A stretch of DNA of 64,000 bases from Diplonema japonicum. Taxonomy: Eukaryota; Euglenozoa; Diplonemea; Diplonemida; Diplonemidae. The notes under the pieces were generated by a model. That model ran no database searches, was not told the DNA's origin, and worked only from the letters and a program-made list of their open reading frames with translations. The position numbers and the translations under genes are program-made. The DNA lies in the NCBI GenBank assembly GCA_964019335.1, contig OZ025749.1, positions 124,001 to 188,000 on the forward strand. The letters are read 5' to 3'. Below are positions 41,990 to 54,052 of this stretch, piece after piece (the stretch's first letter is position 1; every line of letters starts with the position of its first letter).

Positions 41990-42921
41990 AGAAGAGAAGG
42001 GAATAGTGAGAGAAAAAAAAAATAAAAGTTTTGGAAAAAAAAAAAAAAAAAAAAAAAGGAACTAGAATTTTTTTTTTTTCTTTCTTGCTCTCTCTCACTG
42101 AAAACCGCTAAGTCCCGCTTACCATTTTCTTTTTTTTTTTCCGTTCCTTTCTCTCTGATCCATCCATGTCGCTGCACTTTGCGTGTCTTGCCGCAAGTGC
42201 TTGGTCAGGGAGGTGGAGGTTCTTTTTATTATTATTTTCTACAAAAAAAAAACTTTTTTCCCCCCTACAAAAATTGATTTAATTGCCTTCTGCAACGTTG
42301 TGCCGAGCAAAAAAGAGAGAAAGGGGGGACCCCTTTCGTCATTTTTCCTTCATTACGACTTAAAGCCCCGAAGCAAGGCTGCCTGTTTCGGTGCCGGAAG
42401 AAGAAGAAAATTCCCGGACGTCCAACGAAACTCAAACTGTACAGTCAAGGCACCTTTTTTTCTTTTTTTTTTTTTTTTTTTTTTCTATGAAGTCGTAGGT
42501 ATTCCTCACCTAGTCACGGGAGAGGGGGGAAGGCGAATCGGGGGGGGGGGGGGGGGGGGCAGGAAACAAAAAAAACAATTTTGCACACCCTCATTCCCTC
42601 TCCATGTAGCCCTACTTACAGGTCCTCCCATCGTGAGGTTTTTTTTTTTTTTTTTTTTTTTTATTCTCCCTTATTCTGTCTAGATTTCTTTTTTTGCAAC
42701 ATGTGCAGTAAGACCTTTGGCCGGGTCTGCGTAACGACACCTCCCCTCGCGAGTCGTTTCAAGGTCACAGTCTGTGCCAGGGGGACGGGTGCTCGGCAAA
42801 AAGACAAAAAAAGGACAAACCTTGGCCGAGTGTCACCAGCAATATTGGTACAGACATGTTAAAAGATCGAGTTTTTCTTTCTTTTTTTTTTTTTTTTTTT
42901 TTTTTTGAACAATCCAGAAAT

Positions 42922-42961
<40 letters not shown>

Positions 42962-43534
42962 TAGAAGAGGTGAATATCCAGATTTAAGAAGACGGTGAGT
43001 AACAGGAGATACAACAAAAAGAAAAAAAAGGAACAGAAAAAAGGAATGAAAACTAATGTAGCTCGCATGGTTCACCGCTTTTCCCTTCTTTTTTTTTTCA
43101 CCCTCTTCACCCTGTCCCTTCTCCCCCCTTCAAAAAATGTTGATTTTTTTTTGTTTTGTTTTTGTTTTGTGCAGAATGTGAAATGTGCCTGACCGAAGTA
43201 GCATAAAAAAGAAAAGAAAAAAGAAAGAGAGAGAAAACCCTCTTCAAAAAGTGTGTATACTTTGGTGATTGTAGTCTTTGTTTTCCTTTTTTTTTTCCCT
43301 CTTCTTCGCATTGAATAAAAAAAAAAAAAAAATGCGCTCAGCCGACCATTGGAAGTTTTTTCAAAAAAAAAAATAATTCCCTGTGTAGCCCCCCTTTTTA
43401 CAGCCCCCCTTGACGGGTGGGTTGTCAATTGTTTTTTTTCCCCCTTTTTTTTTTAATCTGTAAAGTACTTGTACCCTTCTTTTTTTTTTTTTTTTTCTTT
43501 TTTTTTTTTCTTTTTTTTTTTCCCCCTTTCTCAA
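41990..43534. other. Intergenic region with short unique islands
   Basis: Homopolymer-rich. Non-repetitive islands lie at about 42180-42455 and 42700-42865; the latter contains a 54-codon frame starting at an ATG (MCSKTFGRVCVTTPPLAS) with no homology that I recognise. No RNA gene signature seen. Confidence 0.6.
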
Positions 43535-44110
43535 AAAAAATAACTATTTATTGCCAACAAATTATGAGTCATTATTTAACTCGAGTTCCCGAATTTTTTG
43601 CACGAGGGCCTGCAGGGCCCGAGTGCAAAAAAACGGGTAACGAGAGTTAAATAATGGCTCATTTGGCGGCAAGTAAGTCGTTTTATTTCACTCTTCGTCA
43701 TTTGAGTCACTCACTCTTCACTGCTTTCACTGCTGTTTTTTTTCACGCAGGTCAGCCTTTTTGGGGAGTTTCCTAAGGTAATATGGGGTTGCTATTTCGC
43801 CGTGGCATTTTAAGGGGAAGTAAGGCACTTATTCCCACTTTTAAGGGCTGGAATGGCCTCAGATGGCCAAAAATAGTCAAAATACCCCCACCCCAAAAAG
43901 ATTTTTCAAGGGGTTGGGTGCATTTTTTCCACGACCCATTTTTTTACTCTGAAGGGCCATTATTTAACTGCAAAATCTCATTATTTAACTAGTTAAATAA
44001 TGGCGATTTCGCGTTAAATAATGGCCGTTTCGCGTTAAATAATGGCCATTTCGCGTTAAATAATGAGGCCCCTAGTGAGTGAAGAAAATGACGAAGAGTG
44101 AAATAAAAAA
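43535..44110 (+). mobile_element. Hairpin/TIR element copy A
   Basis: A nonautonomous element. It opens with TCAAAAAAAATAACTATTTA and a near-perfect hairpin at 43552-43673 with arms of about 58 bases and centre GGCCTGCAGGGCC. Then come terminal inverted repeats of about 34 bases: TTTTATTTCACTCTTCGTCA at 43681 and its reverse complement ending at about 44108. The body encodes nothing. Its right third carries a tandem series of GCGTTAAATAATGGC-type words (43971-44065). It lies just upstream of the giant CAP gene and is homologous in layout to the intronic copy at 50725-51405. Confidence 0.8.
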
Positions 44111-44251
44111 AAAAAATGTTGTCCCTTCAAAACTGTGCCAATCGTAGCATGTGTGCCGTCATTTCTATTTTTTATGTTCCCCCCGCATCCCTTCAAAAAA
44201 AAAAAAAAAAAAAAAAAAGAGGGCGGGAAAAAAAAAAAAACTTTAAAAAAA

Positions 44252-47200
44252 ATGATCACTCTAAGGGTGGCTGTGGCTGCCTCAGTGATGGGTCTGTGTG
44301 TTGGGTTTGATGCGTACACAATTACCGCAGCTGACAAGGCAACGATTCTTGACGAGCACAACAAGCTGAGAGCCGCGTACGGTGCGTGCCCGATTGAGTG
44401 GGACGACACCCTCGCCACAGCAGCTGCCGCAGACCGCAAACTGGATATGTGCACAACGGGCACACCAGTGAACGGAGAGAACTTCCTCGAGCACCTCTTC
44501 GCCTTCGGCAAGCCCATCACCGTGTTCGACATAGTCGAACAGTGGACCATGAAATCCACCACTTACGACACCCTCACCACACCCCTCACCACAGAGAACA
44601 AGGAAGTCCGTGAGTTCACCCAAATTGTATGGAAGTCCTCCCGCCGTGTTGGCTGCGCCATCTGCAGCCACACACTCGACTTCGGGATTTTCAGTTACAC
44701 CCTGTGCAGGTACGAGGAGGTCGGCAACATCGACAACCAGTTCGCAGCACAAGTTGGGAACAAGGGTGATTCTTGCGACAAATGCGACGGCGTCACATGC
44801 GCTGCCGCCGGAATCTGCACCGAAGCAGGTGTCTGCGACACTGTCACCGGTACCTGCAGCAGCCCTATCAAAGCCGACAACACCGTGTGCACGAACGCTC
44901 AGATGGAAACAGGGAAGTGTGTCAATGGAGCCTGTGTGATCCCTGATCCTTGCGATGGTGTTGTGTGCACCCCGCTGTCGCAGTGTCACCTGAAGGGAAC
45001 ATGCGCAAATGGTGTATGCTCCAACCCTGTCTGGACGCCGACCCAGACGGTCGACCCTGGCAACCCTGGAACCTGCGACGACGGGAACGCCTTCACCGTC
45101 AACGACAAGTGCAACAACGGCAACTGTGTGGGCGAGAACCTCTGCGCCACCGTGACGTGCAACACGGTGGACACCGCGTGCAAGATGCACGAGACGTGCG
45201 ACCATCTCACTGGGATGTGCGTTGAGGGCAGCAATACCGCCGACGGCACACCCTGCGACGACGCGAACGCTGCCACCGTTGAGGACAAGTGCGCGGCAGG
45301 TATCTGCGTCGGTGTCGACAAGTGCATGGGCAAGGCCTGCACTACGAACAACGAGTGCAAAAACGCACAAGGCTCCTGCGACATCAACACGGGCAACTGT
45401 GTCTTCACCAACAAGCCCAACGACGTCCCCTGTGACGATGGCAACGCCATCACCTCCTCGGATAAGTGCACCGATGGTACCTGCGGCGGTGTGGACTTGT
45501 GCGCTTCCACATCGTGCGTCCCGAGCGACGAGTGCCATACAGCCCACTGCAACCCTCAGACTGGGAAGTGCTTCGAGCTCGAGAAGACCAACGGTGGTGA
45601 TGGGTCTGCCGTGAAGTGCATCACGTGCACCAATGTGGTGTGCACCGACCTTGGCGAATGTAAGAAGACGAGTGTGTGCGACCCCAGCACAGGCATCTGC
45701 ACTAACGAGAACATGCCTGACAACACGCCTTGCGACGACGGCAACATGGACACCGTTGAGGACACCTGCACTGCAGGTGTGTGCACGGGTGTCAACAAGT
45801 GTGCCAACGCGACGTGCGTTGCGATGGACGACTGCCACGACGTCGGCGTCTGCGACAAGAACACCGGCGTGTGCTCCAACCCTGCCCTCGCCAATGGCGC
45901 GGTGTGCGACTTCACCGGCATGCCTGGGACCTGCACGCAGGGTGTGTGCGGTCTCGACTGCTCGTCTTACATGTGCTCGGCGCCCTCCGCCCAGTGCATG
46001 GAGGCCGTGTGCGACATGACAGGATGCAAGGAGAAGAAGGTCACCGGCAAGGCCTGCGACGACAACAACCCCAGCACTATCAACGACGTGTGCGATGACG
46101 GTGTCTGCACGGGCACTGACATGTGCGCTAGCGTCACTTGCACTGCATCGAACACTTGTCACACCTCTGCGTGCAACCCCGCCACTGGCAAGTGCGTCAA
46201 GACGCCTGTCAACAGCGGCAATGCCTGCGACGACGGAAACAGAATCACCGTGAACGACAAGTGCACTACAGACGGCAAGTGTGTTGGTGAGGAACTCTGT
46301 GCCAACGTCACTTGCACGCAGATGGACGACTGCCACAAGGTCGGCGTGTGCGACCACCTTACAGGACAATGCAGCAACCCCACCAAGGCCGATGGCGCAC
46401 AGTGCGATGACAACAACGCAGACACGATTAATGACAAGTGCACCGCCGGTACCTGCACTGGCGAGTCCCGCTGCAAGAACGTTGTCTGCAAGGCCATCTC
46501 CCAGTGCCACGCAGTTGGTACATGCAATGAGACCACCGGTCTGTGCTCGGAGCCAACCAAGACCGATGGCGCAACTTGCGACGACGGGGACACCCGAACC
46601 GACCCCGACACCTGCACCAACGGTGTGTGCACAGGTCAGGACCGCTGCCTTAATGTCGTATGCCAGGGCAACGACCCCTGCAATGTGGCGTCCTGTTCCA
46701 TGGGCACTTGTGTCGTCACCCCCAGGGCTGACGGGGTTGCGTGTGACAACGCCGGAAGCATGTGCGACGCTGGTGATTGCATCAACAAGTGCGCAAACGT
46801 GTCGTGCGTGGCTCCCAGCCAGTGCCACGAGAACGGCGTCTGCGACCCCATGACCGGCACCTGCAGCACGGTGCCCAAGGCCCAGGGAACTGACTGCAAC
46901 GACGGGAACATCGCCACAGACCCAGACACCTGCGACGGTGCTGGTAAGTGCACCGGGCCGAACATCTGCGACAACGTGGTGTGCCTCCCTGCTGGGCAGT
47001 GCTACGAGAACGGTGTCTGCGACCCCACACGCGTTAACCACGAGAACGGCACGTGCACCACCCCGTGGAAGGCGGACGGCATCCCTTGCAACGACAACGA
47101 CGACGACACCTTCCAGGACGTTTGCAAGAGCGGTGAGTGTGTTGGTGTCACTTGCAACATCCAGGTCTTGTGGCTTTTCGGTACTGCTACTTGCACCTTT

Positions 47201-50200
47201 GGACAGGCCGCAGGCGGTGCGGGCAACGGTGGCTATGGCTGGACGCCTCAAGGTCAGATATACACTGACAGCGGGTGCAGAGGTAGGTTCCTGGTCGAGG
47301 CCACCGGCGAGGAGGTCACCTGTGACAACATGTCTGGAGACTACCAAGAGTGCAAGCTGAAGACCAGAATGCCCTACGCCAACTGTCTGCCTTCTGTACC
47401 GGTGTGCCAGACCTGCCAGCCCAAGGATCAATGCTACGATGCTGGTGTCTGCGACCCTGCCACAGGCATTTGCAGCAACCCCCCTGTGATGGACGGAACT
47501 ACGTGCGACGACGGCAATGCCACCACCACCGACGACAAGTGCCAGAATGGCGTCTGCGTGGGCATTGTTGACCCGCCTGGCTGTTTCAAGGCCAGCAAGT
47601 GGTGGCCATCAAGGGAGTGCAAGCATGACCCCAGCGCATGCAACTGGGGGTGCAACGTGTGGGGCACCATGGAGGAGTGCTGCCGCCCTGGGAATGGCCA
47701 CAAGGACGGATGCGCCCCCGAGCCTCCCACGCCTACCGAGTGCTGGAGAGCTGGTAAGTGGTGGCCTACTAGGGAGTGTGTGAAGGACATGTCGGCCTGC
47801 AAATGGGGCCTCGGCACCAACGTGTGGGGTTCCAAGGATGAGTGCTGCAAGGCTGGCAACGGCTTCGACTGCGGCTGCAGCAAGCCTATCGTGGAGCAGG
47901 AGTGTTGGGTTGACAGCAAGGGCACCCCTGAGAGGTCGTGCCTGAAGCAGGTCATTAAGAACGGACAAACCTGTGAGGAGGCACAGCTGTTCAAGACGGA
48001 ACAGGAGTGCTGCAAGGGGTCGTACCCTTTCACTGGCTGCGCCATGCCTTGCAAGACTCTCGACGTGGTGCTCGTGGTCGACGGGTCGGGTTCGATGGCC
48101 GGCACGTTCACAAACCACCCGCACGGGTTTTACGCGCTTATCAGCATGCTTGAGGACTGGGTCAGTGACCTGCCCCTCACAAGCGAGAAGGCAGGACAGA
48201 TCCTTCCCGCTGCCACTGCCAACGGTGGTGTCCGTGTGGGTATCGTGCAGTTCTCTTCAAAGAGGACCTACTACGGCGGCCAGACGAGCCATGCCATCAT
48301 GACACCTAGGTCGTACTCGAAGACGACCGGTGGGAGGCTGTCAGGTGACAAACAGCAGCTCCTGACTGACATCCAGTGGCACGAGTCGAGATTCATCAAG
48401 TACGGGACGATGATCGAGAGAGGGCTGCTGATGGCCGCTGACATGTTCGAGTCCATCGACAGGCCTAGGGCCATCGTCATCATCTCTGACGGCAAGATCT
48501 TCGATGCGGACAGGCTCAGCTCCGTGCGCAGGAAGCTCGACCAGAAGGACATCGTCGTGTTTGGTGTCGTGGTCCGCAAGAGCTACCGCCACACGTCCAC
48601 AGACAAGGACGCGGAAAAAACCCTCATGCCCATTCTCTCAAAGCCCGAGAGAGACCACTTCTTCAACCTTGAGATCGACGACATTCCCGAGAAGGTGCTC
48701 CATGGTGTGTGCGACCCCAACTCTCAGTGGGGTGCTTACATCCAGTCCCCCAAGGGCGTTCCTAGTGGTGTTGTGTCCACTCCCGGTGTCTTCAACCCCG
48801 TGCAGCCTTCCGCTACCGGTCAGGCCAGCATCTGGTTCAGAGACCAGAGTGTTGCCCCCTTCGACGACCTTGATTGCGACTACTTGCACAGTGCCAGTGT
48901 CTGCGATGGCAAACCTGCCTGCGAGTCGACCATCTACGGGTCCAGCATTACCATCGACGGCGGGTACGACATGAACAAGGACACCCTCAGCTGCCCCGAC
49001 TGCAAGAACGTCCGCGTTGAGTGGAGGAAGTCCACCGGTGTCCTTGTCCTGAAGGGCGCTGCCACCGTTCGTGAGTACACCAAGATGCTCTCTAAAGTGC
49101 AGTTCACGTCCACTGCGGACTGCTCCGACCGAATCTTCACCTACTCCTACGGTGTGGGCTTCTCGACTTCGACGGCGCTTGGCCACACGTACCAGTACTT
49201 CGCGCACAAGAACATTCGTTGGGACGACGCCCAGAAGCGCTGCGAGGGCAAGCTTGACCTCGGCAGGAAGGGCTACCTCATCACCGTCAGCAGCGAGGCC
49301 GAGTCGGATATCGCAAAGTCGAAGCTCGGAGGAATGGGTTGGATGGGCGCCTCCGACGCTGGCACCGAAGGCACGTGGAGGTGGGTGGCTGGCCCGGAGG
49401 GCTGCGCCCCTGATGCCGCTTGCGACCTCGGTGTGGGCAACTGGGTCAACAACGGCGGTAAGGCTACCGGCCCCCAAAAGAACAGCGGTACCAAGTTTTA
49501 CGACCAGAAAACCCGCAAGTCTACAGGATACACCAACTGGGCCAGCGGCGAACCCAACGAATGGAGGAAGTCGTGCCCGGGTGCGTGCAAAAAGGCTGGC
49601 GAGGACTTCGCTCACTTCCTGTGGCCCAGCGGGAAGTGGAACGACTACCCCATCGACCACGAGATCGACGGGTACATCTGCGAGTGGGGCGAGACGCCTG
49701 ACAACTCCTGCCTGCCCAACCACGTTGGGTCTCGCAACTTCACCTGCGGCACCAACCCTACTAACCCGCCGTCGCCTTGCAACTCGAGGCCTTCCAAGCC
49801 ACCTAGCAAGAGCGGATGTACATCGGGATGGGTTTCCGTGGAGTCGGGGATCGACAGGGCGTGGTGCAACACCAACTGCATGGTCAACGGGAAGCTCGTG
49901 AAGGACTGCAAGCCTGGTGCGTCGGAGAAGTGCAAGTGCCTCCCCGAGCAGGTGAAGCAGTGCAGGTGCGACAACACCAACATGATGAGCGGTTCCTACT
50001 GTGCCGACCTTACACCCCTTGCCAGCGGTCTGCACACCTGCTACACCACCTACCAGGAGATCCCCGGGAAGTGGGACGAGTCAGACACCTCGTACCAAGG
50101 CATGCCCCCTACCACCGCAGGTGATGGCGATGACGCGTTCATGTGCTACAAGTACGACCAGCAAGCAAAGAAATGGAGTGACATTGGTGTGGGGCAGTGC

Positions 50201-52199
50201 TGGGACGCCAACTGGCAGTACTTCTCGAGGTTCGTGAAGAACGACCTTTCCGTTGCCGAGTGCAAGACGCTGTGCGAGGGGAAGACAGGGTGCCACTCCG
50301 TTCACTGGGAGGTGGGGACCCAGGGCAAGGGCAAGTGCTACCTCAACGCCAACCCTGTAGGCGGGTGCGGTGCTGGTCAGAGGCCCTGCAGCACACCGAA
50401 AACAAAGCCCAGCGGATGCCAAGTGTGCGGGTGCACAAAGTTCCTTTCCGGTGCCAACAGGAAGGACGCCGTCACATGCGCGGCAAAGGTGATGAAGAAC
50501 AACGGGAAGGAAGACATCGTGTGCAGGCCCCCTTCCGCCGATGGCACCTGCACCTCAGGAGACATCTGCAGCCGCAACCCTCTTGTGACCATCCAGGTGT
50601 CCGCGACCCTGAAGGCCGACCCCGCCATGATCAAGAAGCTCCTCGCACAGGGCTCAGGCATGTCGACCTCAAGCATCATCATGTCGCACCTATGCCCAGT
50701 GTCCACGTGCACGCAGAGGTATGTTCATTCAAAAAAATAGCTATTTACTGCCAACAAGTAATGACTTTACCGTTACCTCGAGGTCGGTAAAGCATTACTT
50801 GGCGGTAGGTAAGTGGTTTTATTTCACGACACTCTGAAATTACTTCACCACGAGGGGCACAACAGGGTGACAAGGGGTACAACAAGAGAGGGGTTACAAA
50901 GGTTACAATACAAGTTGTTTTTCCTCCTTTTGTTGACTAAGAGCTGCCGCTGTCGCTGGCATTGCCACTGTCACCATCTCTAATCAGGCCTTCTCATACC
51001 TGGCGCGGCCGCTGGCTCCTTTTTTTCTGCTGCTTCGGTATTTTGAAGTCATTTGGGGAGCTTGGGTAAGCTGACTAAGTTACCCTTACCCACAGAAGAG
51101 TTACCCCCAGAAACTGGGAACAAGGCCTAGCCAAAAGTGGGCAAATTGGGAGGAAAAAGTAGCCGAGGCAAAAGTTGGCCAATTGAGCTGAACCTGGGGG
51201 GAAATTAGCAAACTGAGAGGAAAAAGTAGCCCCACTGGGAACCGAACCGAGGCAAAAATTGGCCTACCGAGGCATATTATTTAACGGAAACCCCCTATTA
51301 CTTCACGGAAAACAGGCCATTATTTCACCGTGAAGTAATGAGATTTAGCGTGAAGTAATGGGCCCCCCAGTGCGTGAAGTAATTTCTGAAGAGTGAAATA
51401 AAAAAAAAAAAAAAAAAAAAACAGCTGCTCGGGCAGCACCTGCACGACGCAGTGCGGAGGCGGCACCATGGCACAGGTTCAGCAGAGCGGATGCTACACA
51501 CTTGTCAATGTATGTCGGGGAAAAAAAAAAAAACAGACCTTTTCATGATAACCCCTCCTTCTTACAGGGCCAGTGGGTGGTTAAGAGCTCGAGGCACGCG
51601 TCCGCTCTTGCAGACGACGACCTAGTGGTAGTGTTCGACATTGAGGCAACGGACGAAGAAAGGGCACAGGGCGTGGCTAAGATTAAGTATGATCCTTTTT
51701 TTTTAAATACAACCCACTTCACAGTGAGAATGTGGAAAAGTCCAAGCAGGATCCGAACTTGTTCCCCAAGGACGAGCAGGAAGTCCTCAAGGCGCTCAAG
51801 GACAGTGGTGCCGCATCAGCCGGGATGGCGGTCCCGGTGTGGTCGCCAAATGTTGATGAAAGCGGGGAAAAGACCCCTGAGGACAACGGGAATGACGATA
51901 AAAACCTCTTGTGGGTGATCCTCCTCGCTGCCGCTGGTGGTATTTGTGTAGCTGGGATGGCGGGTTTTGCCATCTACAACAAGAAGACCAAGGTGAGCTG
52001 GTCGGACGTTGCTGACAAGCGCACAACAGAGGTCACCGATGCCTCTGCCCCCGCCGGTTTGAAAGTTTACAATGAAATGCCTGAAGTACTTGAGGAAATG
52101 CAGCCCGCCAACGTCCCTGCCGCGCACGGCAGCACAAGCATGATTGAGTCCAGGCTCTCCGGTGGATCGCTAGAAGACCCCAACGCTGCACTTTTGTGA
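44252..52199 (+). CDS. Giant CAP / Cys-repeat / vWA / C-type-lectin single-pass membrane protein
   Basis: Exons 44252-50718, 51425-51509, 51568-51686 and 51725-52199 give about 2,381 residues. Signal peptide: ITLRVAVAASVMGLCVGF. CAP/SCP domain: about 25-155 (DEHNKLRAAYG, REFTQIVWKSSRRVGCAIC). Then comes a long array of Cys-rich units, about 43 residues each, consensus CDDGN-x-x-T-x-x-DKC-x-x-G-x-C-x-G, to about residue 970. Next are three KWWPSREC-type repeats (about 1110-1262) and a vWA domain with intact MIDAS (VVDGSGSMAG, about 1276-1470). A cadherin-like segment is followed by a C-type lectin domain with EPN and WND sugar/Ca motifs (about 1645-1816), a PAN-like Cys-rich segment, and a membrane helix (LLWVILLAAAGGICVAGMAG) with a tail of about 85 residues. 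This suggests a carbohydrate-binding adhesin or prey-recognition receptor. The first intron is 706 nt and consists of a mobile element. Confidence 0.92.
50725..51405 (+). mobile_element. Hairpin/TIR element copy B, forming intron 1 of the CAP/lectin gene
   Basis: The intron 50719-51424 starts GTATGTTCAT and ends AAAAACAG. Joining the flanks keeps the frame (CTQ, then SCSGSTCTTQC). Inside it is a copy of the element seen at 43535. It has TCAAAAAAATAGCTATTTACTGCCAACAA in two overlapping words, a hairpin at 50749-50807 (CTTTACCG/CGGTAAAG around CCTCGAGG), and inverted repeats at 50817-50848 and 51373-51402 (TTTTATTTCAC ... GAAATTACTTCAC). The right part has repeated GTGAAGTAATG words. No coding capacity. 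Confidence 0.85.
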
Positions 52200-54020
52200 T
52201 TAACCTTAGTTGGTTTTATATTCTCTTTTATTTACTTCCAGGACTATTGGTATGCCCTGCGAGAAACACAAGAAGGAAAAAGAATTTTTTTTTTAAAAAA
52301 AAAAAAAATAAAATAAAAAGAGTGTAATGTTCAATTTTATTTTTTTTGGGGGGCGGAGAGAAGGGTGTGGAGGGGATTATTATTTTTTTTGACACACAAC
52401 CCCCCCCCCCCCCCCCCCTCCTCTCCTCTAATTTTTATTTAAAAAAAATTTTTTTTATTATCGAGAAGAAAAAAAAAGGGGGAAAAAAGAACCCTTCCTA
52501 GTGAAACTCTCTATGTGTGAACAATTTTATGTGCAATATTGTTGTTTTTTTTTCTTCCTCTTTTTTGAGACGAATAGAAAGACGGGGGGGGGGAGAAAAA
52601 GAGTTGTGAAGGAAGAATATCAAAGAAACATAGGGGGGGGGGGGGGGGGGGGAGATGCAGGAGATGCAGGCATCGATCTCCCTTTTTTATTCCCCACCCC
52701 TTTTGACCCAATGTTGGGGGGGCATCAGCGCGTTAACCGCGATGGGGGAAACTGAAGAAAAAAAAAAAGAAAAAAAAAGAAAAACAGGGATGTTTAAATT
52801 TTTTTATCTCCCTCCGGGTTGTTTGTTTGTTTGTTTTTTTTTTTTTTTTTCTCATAGTAGTTGATTGTTTTGGTTTCGTCACTTTTTTTTTCTTCCCCAC
52901 TCTCCATTTCCCTTTCCTCCCCTCTCTTCCCTGTTCTTCATTTCTTTTTTTGGGAGGGGACCAGAAGTCTCATATGCGGCACCTCCCCTTGAGAGGGTCA
53001 AAAAAAAAAGGCCAGAGAAGAAGTTCGACAAAATCCTCTTTTTTTTTTCTTTAACACTAGGAAGTGAAGGTTTTTTTTTTTTTTTTTTTTTTTTCCAGAG
53101 AAAAAAAAAAAAAAAACAAAAAAAGGGTTGGGAAGAACACAACACTTAGTTCTATTTTTTTTTTTTTCTTTTTTTCTTTTTCTTCTACTTCCCCTCACTC
53201 ACCCCTTCCTCATTGGCGTTACCCCCTTCTTTTAGTTAAGACATTAGAACGGCCGCTTTTTATTTTTATTTTTTTTTATTATTTTTCTTTTTTTTTTCCC
53301 GCTCTTTTTTTTTGAAAAAAGTGGGAGGGGGAAAAAAAAAGAAGAAGAAGAAGAAGAAAAAAATAATGGGCAAGAAAAGAGAAGAAATTCTCAGTTAACT
53401 CCGAGAAGAATTTTTTTTTTTTTGTGATACCAATTTTATTTGTAAGTAATAAACTATTTGTTTGAGCACGCAAAAAAAGAGAAAATCTTTTTTTTTTCTT
53501 TTTTGCGGGTCTTAAAAAAAAGAGTGCTAGAGCGCACATTAAAAAAAAAAGAAAAAAAAAAAAAAAAAAAAAAAGAGAAGAAGAAGAAAAAAAAACCCCA
53601 GAATAGTTTGGAACTTTTTTACCGACTCGTTGATTCAGATTTCATTACTTTTCTTTTTTTTTAAAAACCTGTTGTGAACACAAAAAAAAAAGGGGGAAAC
53701 AACAAAAAAAAAAAGAAAAAAAAAAAAAAAAAAAAAAACATCCTTTTATTTCTTTCGCCCCCTTTCCCCATCTCTCCCTCTCCCTCCCATTCACCTTTTT
53801 TATTTCTTTCCCCCCCCCTCATTTTCACGTTTTTTTTTAAACCTCTAAGCCTCTAACCTGAGCTGTTTGGTAAGGGAGAGGCCTATCGGTGAGTTTCTGG
53901 GACTTGTCGGTGTTTTCGGGCTCCTGATGCTCCCTTCAGGTGGAGTCGAGTATTCATCGTTGTCACCTTCTTCCCGGATTTTTACCGAAAAAAAAAAAGG
54001 GGGCAGGGGGAGGCACAAAC

Positions 54021-54051
<31 letters not shown>
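52200..54051. other. Homopolymer-rich intergenic region
   Basis: About 1.85 kb of A-, T-, G- and C-runs, including about 21 G near 52633. A non-repetitive stretch at about 53850-53990 has no recognisable gene. No RNA signature seen. Confidence 0.7.

Positions 54052-54052
<1 letters not shown>

Noticed and set aside
42704-42865. A 54-codon frame as a small gene
   Set aside because: Too short, with no recognisable domain or conserved leader pattern; kept only as an unexplained island.
44282-47431. A 1,049-codon open frame on the minus strand
   Set aside because: It is antisense to the Cys-repeat array. The regular GC-rich codon pattern of the repeats leaves the opposite strand open, and the predicted protein is low-complexity and matches nothing, whereas the + strand has clear domains.
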